DNA of 64,000 nucleotides from positions 1 to 64,000 of the forward strand of contig CAKSJP010000006.1 of NCBI GenBank assembly GCA_934463425.1, read 5' to 3'. Numbering within the stretch: the first letter of the stretch is position 1; each line of letters starts with the position of its first letter. This DNA is from an uncultured Ruminococcus sp. (GTDB lineage Bacteria > Bacillota > Clostridia > Oscillospirales > Ruminococcaceae). The notes beneath the pieces were generated by a model. That model was not told the origin of the DNA, did not search any database, and saw only the letters and a program-made list of their open reading frames with translations. The translations under genes and the position numbers were made by a program. Positions 60,901-64,000 of the stretch are shown piece by piece.

Positions 60901-60921
60901 ATTGAAATTGTAAATTTCAAT
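60901..60921. promoter_or_regulatory. Palindrome over the transcription start
   Basis: ATTGAAATT (60901-60909) and AATTTCAAT (60913-60921) form a perfect inverted repeat with a 3-bp centre, located where transcription from the -10 box at 60891 would begin. Candidate repressor operator; a half-like copy, TTGAAATTTAC, lies upstream at about 60840. Confidence 0.5.
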
Positions 60922-60943
60922 CTATTTGAGGAGGATGTTGTAA

Positions 60944-62992
60944 ATGAAACGATGGAAAAAGATTCTAGCAGCAGTGACTGCCGGGGTGCTTTGTGTGGGG
61001 AGTGTTGGTGTGACTGGACTACAGGATATTTTGGAGAGTATTGGTACAGTGTGGTCGGTAAGCGCAAATTATAATGCTGACTATAATTTGTTTTACACAG
61101 AATATGATGACTCTATTGAAATCAATCGCTGTGATTCAGACATAACGACAATAGAAATTCCTTCAGAAATCAATGGAAAGAAAATAACAAGTATAGAAGC
61201 CGACGCTTTTAAAAATTGCAATCGATTGAAGAAAGTTTATATTTCAAGCATTGCTGATTGGTGTGAAATTGATTTTGCCAATGATTTTAGTTCCCCTTTA
61301 AGAGGAGCAGATCTTTATGTTAATGGAAAAATTGTAACAGATATTTTTATACCTGATGGCGTTACTAGCATAAAAAAATATGCTTTTCAAATGTGTGAAA
61401 GTATTAAAAGCATTACTATTCCCGATAGTGTGGAATACATAGGGAATTGTGCGTTTCAAATTTGTCGAAACTTAACTAGTGTAACTGTTGGTTCTGGCTT
61501 GAAAAGTATAGAAGATCTAGCGTTTAACAGTTGCACTTCTTTAACGGATTTTGTTATTTCAGATAATGTTACAAGTATTGGAAATAATGCTTTTTCAGGT
61601 TGCACGTCTATGCGTAGTATTACCATTCCAAGCAGCGTAAATGAAATAGGGAAAGAGGCGTTTGCTTCTTGTCATTCTTTGCAAGAAGTACATATATCTG
61701 ATTTAGCGGCATGGTGTAATATTGATTTTGCAGGATTTGGAGAATATGCATATGAAGATGAATATGTTAGAAGTAGTAATCCTTTAGTTTATGGTGCGAA
61801 TATTTATATAAACAATGAAAAAGTGACAGAAATAACTATACCAGATGGAGTAACTGAAATTAAGCAAGGGGCTTTTTCTGGTTTTACTAATTTAACCAGT
61901 GTTGTTCTTTCAGATGGTGTGGAGAGTATTGGTGGTTTTGCTTTTTGTCATTGTGATGAGTTGACTAACATTACTATTCCCCCTACACTTACTAAGATTG
62001 AAAAAGGCGCTTTTTGGGGCTGTAACGATGTGAGAAATGTTTACATTTCAAATGTTGCATCCTGGTGTAATGTGGAATTTAACGATTCTCCTTTAAAGCC
62101 GAGTACGATTCTTTACGAGAATGGAAAGAAATTGACAAATGTAATTCTTCCAGATACAACAGTTAGCATTGGGAATCATGCTTTTTATTTCAATACAAGT
62201 TTGACTAATATTGTAATTCCGAAAAGTGTGACTAGTGTTAAATATGGTTCTTTTACAGGCTGTACGAATTTGGATAATGTTACTGTAGAGAATTGGCAAG
62301 CTTATTTTGATGTCGGGGTTGGATTTGAAGAAACCACAAATGTTAAATTTATTATTCCAGATGATTTTATACAAGAGCAAAATGATGCCATCGCTAGATA
62401 TGCCACACAATTAGATGTAAAATACAAAAATGGAGAAATTCTTGCTTCAGCGTGTAAAGGAATCAAGCAATTAAAAGAGGTCACATTAGAAAATGGGATC
62501 ACCCAAATTGGTGGAGAAGCCTTTTCAAATTGCACTAATCTAAAGAAAATAATTATTCCTAGAAGTGTAACAAGTATTCGATATACAGCATTTAATGAAG
62601 ATGATAATTTGACTATCTATGGATATGAAGGTTCTTACGCTCAAACATATGCAGAGACAGTTGATATTCCTTTTATTGTATTGGACGAATCCGAAGAACT
62701 TATCACAACAACAACTACCACCACAGAAACTACAACAACTACAATTACCACCACAACCACCCCAACAGGGAGTGAGGGAAGTCCTATTTACGGCGACATC
62801 AACCTAGACGGTCGCATCGATATTACCGACGCGGTTCTGCTCAATAAATACTGTGCCGGTTCGATTGAGATGAACGCAGATGCTCTTCAGAATGCCGACT
62901 GTGACGGTGACAAGGAAATCGGAAACAATGACGCTATTGTCTTGCTGAAATTCCTGGTTCAGCTAGTTCCGACACTGCCCTACAGCGAATAA
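60944..62992 (+). CDS. Secreted LRR_5/BspA-type protein with dockerin, AT-rich body
   Basis: A 682-aa exported protein with a signal peptide (KKILAAVTAGVLCVGSVGVTG), about a dozen LRR_5 units (SIEADAFKNC, SIGNNAFSGC, EIGKEAFASC), three longer insert units of the form VYISxxAxWCxIxF, a capping segment (IYGYEGSYAQTYAE), a short Thr linker and a dockerin (about 605-682) with loops GDINLDGRIDITDAV and ADCDGDKEIGNNDAI. The start has GAGGAGG upstream. The LRR part is clearly AT-rich while the dockerin coding part (from about 62,770) has the base composition of the rest of the window, as if two pieces of different origin were joined. The role is probably surface binding. Confidence 0.9.
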   Translation: MKRWKKILAAVTAGVLCVGSVGVTGLQDILESIGTVWSVSANYNADYNLFYTEYDDSIEINRCDSDITTIEIPSEINGKKITSIEADAFKNCNRLKKVYISSIADWCEIDFANDFSSPLRGADLYVNGKIVTDIFIPDGVTSIKKYAFQMCESIKSITIPDSVEYIGNCAFQICRNLTSVTVGSGLKSIEDLAFNSCTSLTDFVISDNVTSIGNNAFSGCTSMRSITIPSSVNEIGKEAFASCHSLQEVHISDLAAWCNIDFAGFGEYAYEDEYVRSSNPLVYGANIYINNEKVTEITIPDGVTEIKQGAFSGFTNLTSVVLSDGVESIGGFAFCHCDELTNITIPPTLTKIEKGAFWGCNDVRNVYISNVASWCNVEFNDSPLKPSTILYENGKKLTNVILPDTTVSIGNHAFYFNTSLTNIVIPKSVTSVKYGSFTGCTNLDNVTVENWQAYFDVGVGFEETTNVKFIIPDDFIQEQNDAIARYATQLDVKYKNGEILASACKGIKQLKEVTLENGITQIGGEAFSNCTNLKKIIIPRSVTSIRYTAFNEDDNLTIYGYEGSYAQTYAETVDIPFIVLDESEELITTTTTTTETTTTTITTTTTPTGSEGSPIYGDINLDGRIDITDAVLLNKYCAGSIEMNADALQNADCDGDKEIGNNDAIVLLKFLVQLVPTLPYSE

Positions 62993-63013
62993 CCCAACCA
63001 TTTTGACAAACCG

Positions 63014-63045
63014 AAAGCCGTGAGCGAATCCGTTCACGGCTTTTT
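63014..63045. terminator. Bidirectional terminator between LRR/dockerin gene and sigK
   Basis: AAAGCCGTGA (63014-63023) pairs with TCACGGCTTT (63034-63043), with T runs on both strands; the flanking genes are convergent. Confidence 0.88.
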
Positions 63046-63048
63046 GCG

Positions 63049-63726
63049 TTATTGTCCCTGATACGCCTGGCGCAGCTTTTCGATGGCGTGCTTTTCCAGC
63101 CGGGAAATGTACGAACGGGAAATGCCCAGCTGTTTCGCCACCTCTCGCTGGGTCATGGGCGCACAGCCGTACAGCCCGTAGCGATGCACCAGGATCTCTG
63201 TCTCACGGGGACTCAGACAGCGATCCAGGTACTGGTAAAGCTGCTTTGACTGGATCAGCGTATCCACCATTTCCGGCAGGTTTGTGCCGTCATCGATGAT
63301 GTCCATCAGCGTCAGCTGGTTGCCGTCGCCGTCCGTCTCGATGGGTTCGCCCATGTAAATTTGATCTGCGGTTTTCTTCTTTTGCCGGAAATTCATCAGG
63401 ACTTCATTGTTGATGCACTTGCTGGCATAGGTGGCGAACCTTGCGCCTTTGGAGCAGTCGAAGGAATCCACCGCCTTTACCAGTCCGATGGTGCCGATGG
63501 AGATCAGCTCCTCCTGGTCAGCCTGCGGGACGCCGTATTTTTTGATGATGTGTGCCACCAGGCGCATGTTGTGCAGGATCAGCTTTTCCCGGGCGGTGCG
63601 GTCGCCGGCTGCCATCGCCTCGAAGCACGCCTGCTCTTCCTCACGGCGCAGAGGCTTGCGGAACGAGCCGGATTCTCCCACATGGAGAAAGAAACAGAAA
63701 ACCTGTTGGATCAGTTGCAAAAACAT
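63049..63726 (-). CDS. sigK: RNA polymerase sporulation sigma factor, SigK type
   Basis: A 225-aa sigma-70 family factor for late mother-cell gene expression. A hydrophobic N-terminal stretch (FLQLIQQVFCFFLHVG) before RKPLRREEEQACF looks like the pro-sequence of pro-sigma-K. Region 2 has LISIGTIGLVKAVDSF and ATYASKCINNEVLM; region 4 has TQREVAKQLGISRSYISRLEK, its helix-turn-helix. The reading frame is continuous, with no skin-type interruption. Sigma-E is a related alternative, but the pro-sequence form and promoter favour SigK. GAGGTGATT is the ribosome-binding site before the start at 63726. Confidence 0.87.
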   Translation of the reverse strand: MFLQLIQQVFCFFLHVGESGSFRKPLRREEEQACFEAMAAGDRTAREKLILHNMRLVAHIIKKYGVPQADQEELISIGTIGLVKAVDSFDCSKGARFATYASKCINNEVLMNFRQKKKTADQIYMGEPIETDGDGNQLTLMDIIDDGTNLPEMVDTLIQSKQLYQYLDRCLSPRETEILVHRYGLYGCAPMTQREVAKQLGISRSYISRLEKHAIEKLRQAYQGQ

Positions 63727-63742
63727 CGAATCACCTCGGAAT

Positions 63743-63772
63743 AGTGTATGCTTGAGGGATTGTACGGTATGT
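63743..63772 (-). promoter_or_regulatory. Sigma-E-like promoter of sigK
   Basis: On the minus strand CATACACT (63750-63743) matches the sigma-E -10 consensus CATACAnT exactly. ATA (63770-63768) lies 17 bp upstream in the position of the -35 core. The leader to the sigK start would be only about 10 nt, enough for the ribosome-binding site. Confidence 0.6.
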
Positions 63773-63783
63773 GTGATAAAAAA

Positions 63784-63818
63784 GAAATCGCCTGCAATTG
63801 AACATCACAAGCGATTTC
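63784..63818 (-). terminator. Terminator of the partial gene at the window end
   Basis: GAAATCGC (63784-63791) pairs with GCGATTTC (63811-63818); on the minus strand a run of T follows. Confidence 0.75.
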
Positions 63819-63840
63819 GTATATATTTTTTAGCAAGGAT

Positions 63841-64000
63841 TTATCCTTGCGCCATCATCCCCTCCAACAACTCCGCTGCCGTCTCCACAAACCGCACGCA
63901 CGGCCGCACTTTATAGTATTCCTCTGTGCGCGGCTGCGGATCTTGTTTCAGCTTGCCGGGGAGCGATTGCAGGAGTTCCCGACAGACCAGGGTATCGTGC
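63841..64000 (-). CDS. C-terminus of a probable C_GCAxxG_C_C family protein (partial)
   Basis: Only the last 53 codons are in the window, on the minus strand. The visible part, HDTLVCRELLQSLPGKLK ... RPCVRFVETAAELLEGMM, resembles the end of C_GCAxxG_C_C redox proteins, which have two late Cys residues in this spacing and end with a helix like this. The family is thought to be redox-active; the defining CGCAxxG motif would lie outside the window, so the assignment is tentative. Confidence 0.5.
   Translation of the reverse strand, partial: HDTLVCRELLQSLPGKLKQDPQPRTEEYYKVRPCVRFVETAAELLEGMMAQG

Noticed and set aside
63049..63726. Skin-like interruption of sigK
   Set aside because: The reading frame is continuous through all conserved regions, with no break or recombinase gene.
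1..64000. tRNA or rRNA genes, CRISPR arrays, prophage genes
   Set aside because: None could be recognised by eye in either strand; a covariance-model scan would be needed to exclude small RNAs.

Overview
The window looks like chromosomal DNA of an anaerobic, cellulosome-producing Bacillota of the Ruminococcus type (R. champanellensis / R. flavefaciens group is my best guess). The evidence is a secreted GH48 cellulase ending in a dockerin, three further-reaching signs of the same surface system (leucine-rich-repeat proteins with Thr-rich linkers and dockerins), a standard Gram-positive housekeeping gene order, and sporulation genes. I could run no searches, so species assignment and family names rest on motifs read by eye.

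Layout. 1-8,670: two divergently transcribed secreted leucine-rich-repeat/dockerin proteins (719 and 2,017 aa), each with a near-consensus promoter. 8,765-10,947 (minus): a D-Ala-D-Ala carboxypeptidase of the DacA type and, downstream, a VanY-like protein that has lost key catalytic residues. 11,200-15,982 (minus): four-gene Gld-type ABC export operon (ATPase, permease, GldG-like, DUF4340). 16,538-19,531: GH48 cellulase with its own consensus promoter. 19,722-32,896: a compact housekeeping run, yicC-gmk-rpoZ-priA-def-fmt-yugP-rsmB-rlmN-prpC-prkC-rsgA-thiN. 32,897-35,535: a small accessory island with two acetyltransferases, a Fic protein, two small proteins, a 248-bp MITE-like element and a large inverted repeat. 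35,536-40,388: the complete spoIIIAA-AH sporulation operon behind a sigma-E-like promoter. 40,632-51,949: nusB, a TsaD-like paralogue, xseA, xseB, ispA, dxs, tlyA, nadK, argR, recN, recQ. 52,144-60,745: a MATE/flippase-type membrane protein, a convergent minus-strand operon of two tRNA-editing factors, an unknown protein and a His-tailed DMT transporter, then xylose isomerase, an unknown membrane protein and a sodium/solute symporter with a long leader. 60,944-62,992: a third LRR/dockerin protein, AT-rich except for its dockerin. 63,049-63,726: an uninterrupted sigK behind a sigma-E-like promoter. 63,841-64,000: the C-terminus of a probable C_GCAxxG_C_C protein.

How it works together. The GH48 enzyme and the LRR proteins are the parts of a surface fibre-binding/degrading apparatus: dockerins plug into cohesins encoded elsewhere, and xylose isomerase would feed released pentose into metabolism. 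The spoIIIA operon and sigK, both with recognisable sigma-E promoters, suggest an intact mother-cell sporulation cascade in a genus often regarded as asporogenous. The most unusual observations are the five-module EF-hand/LRR protein, the 15-T tract inside the promoter of the third LRR/dockerin gene (a candidate phase switch), the catalytically dead VanY homologue, the duplicated structured element in front of the symporter gene, and the MITE-like element.
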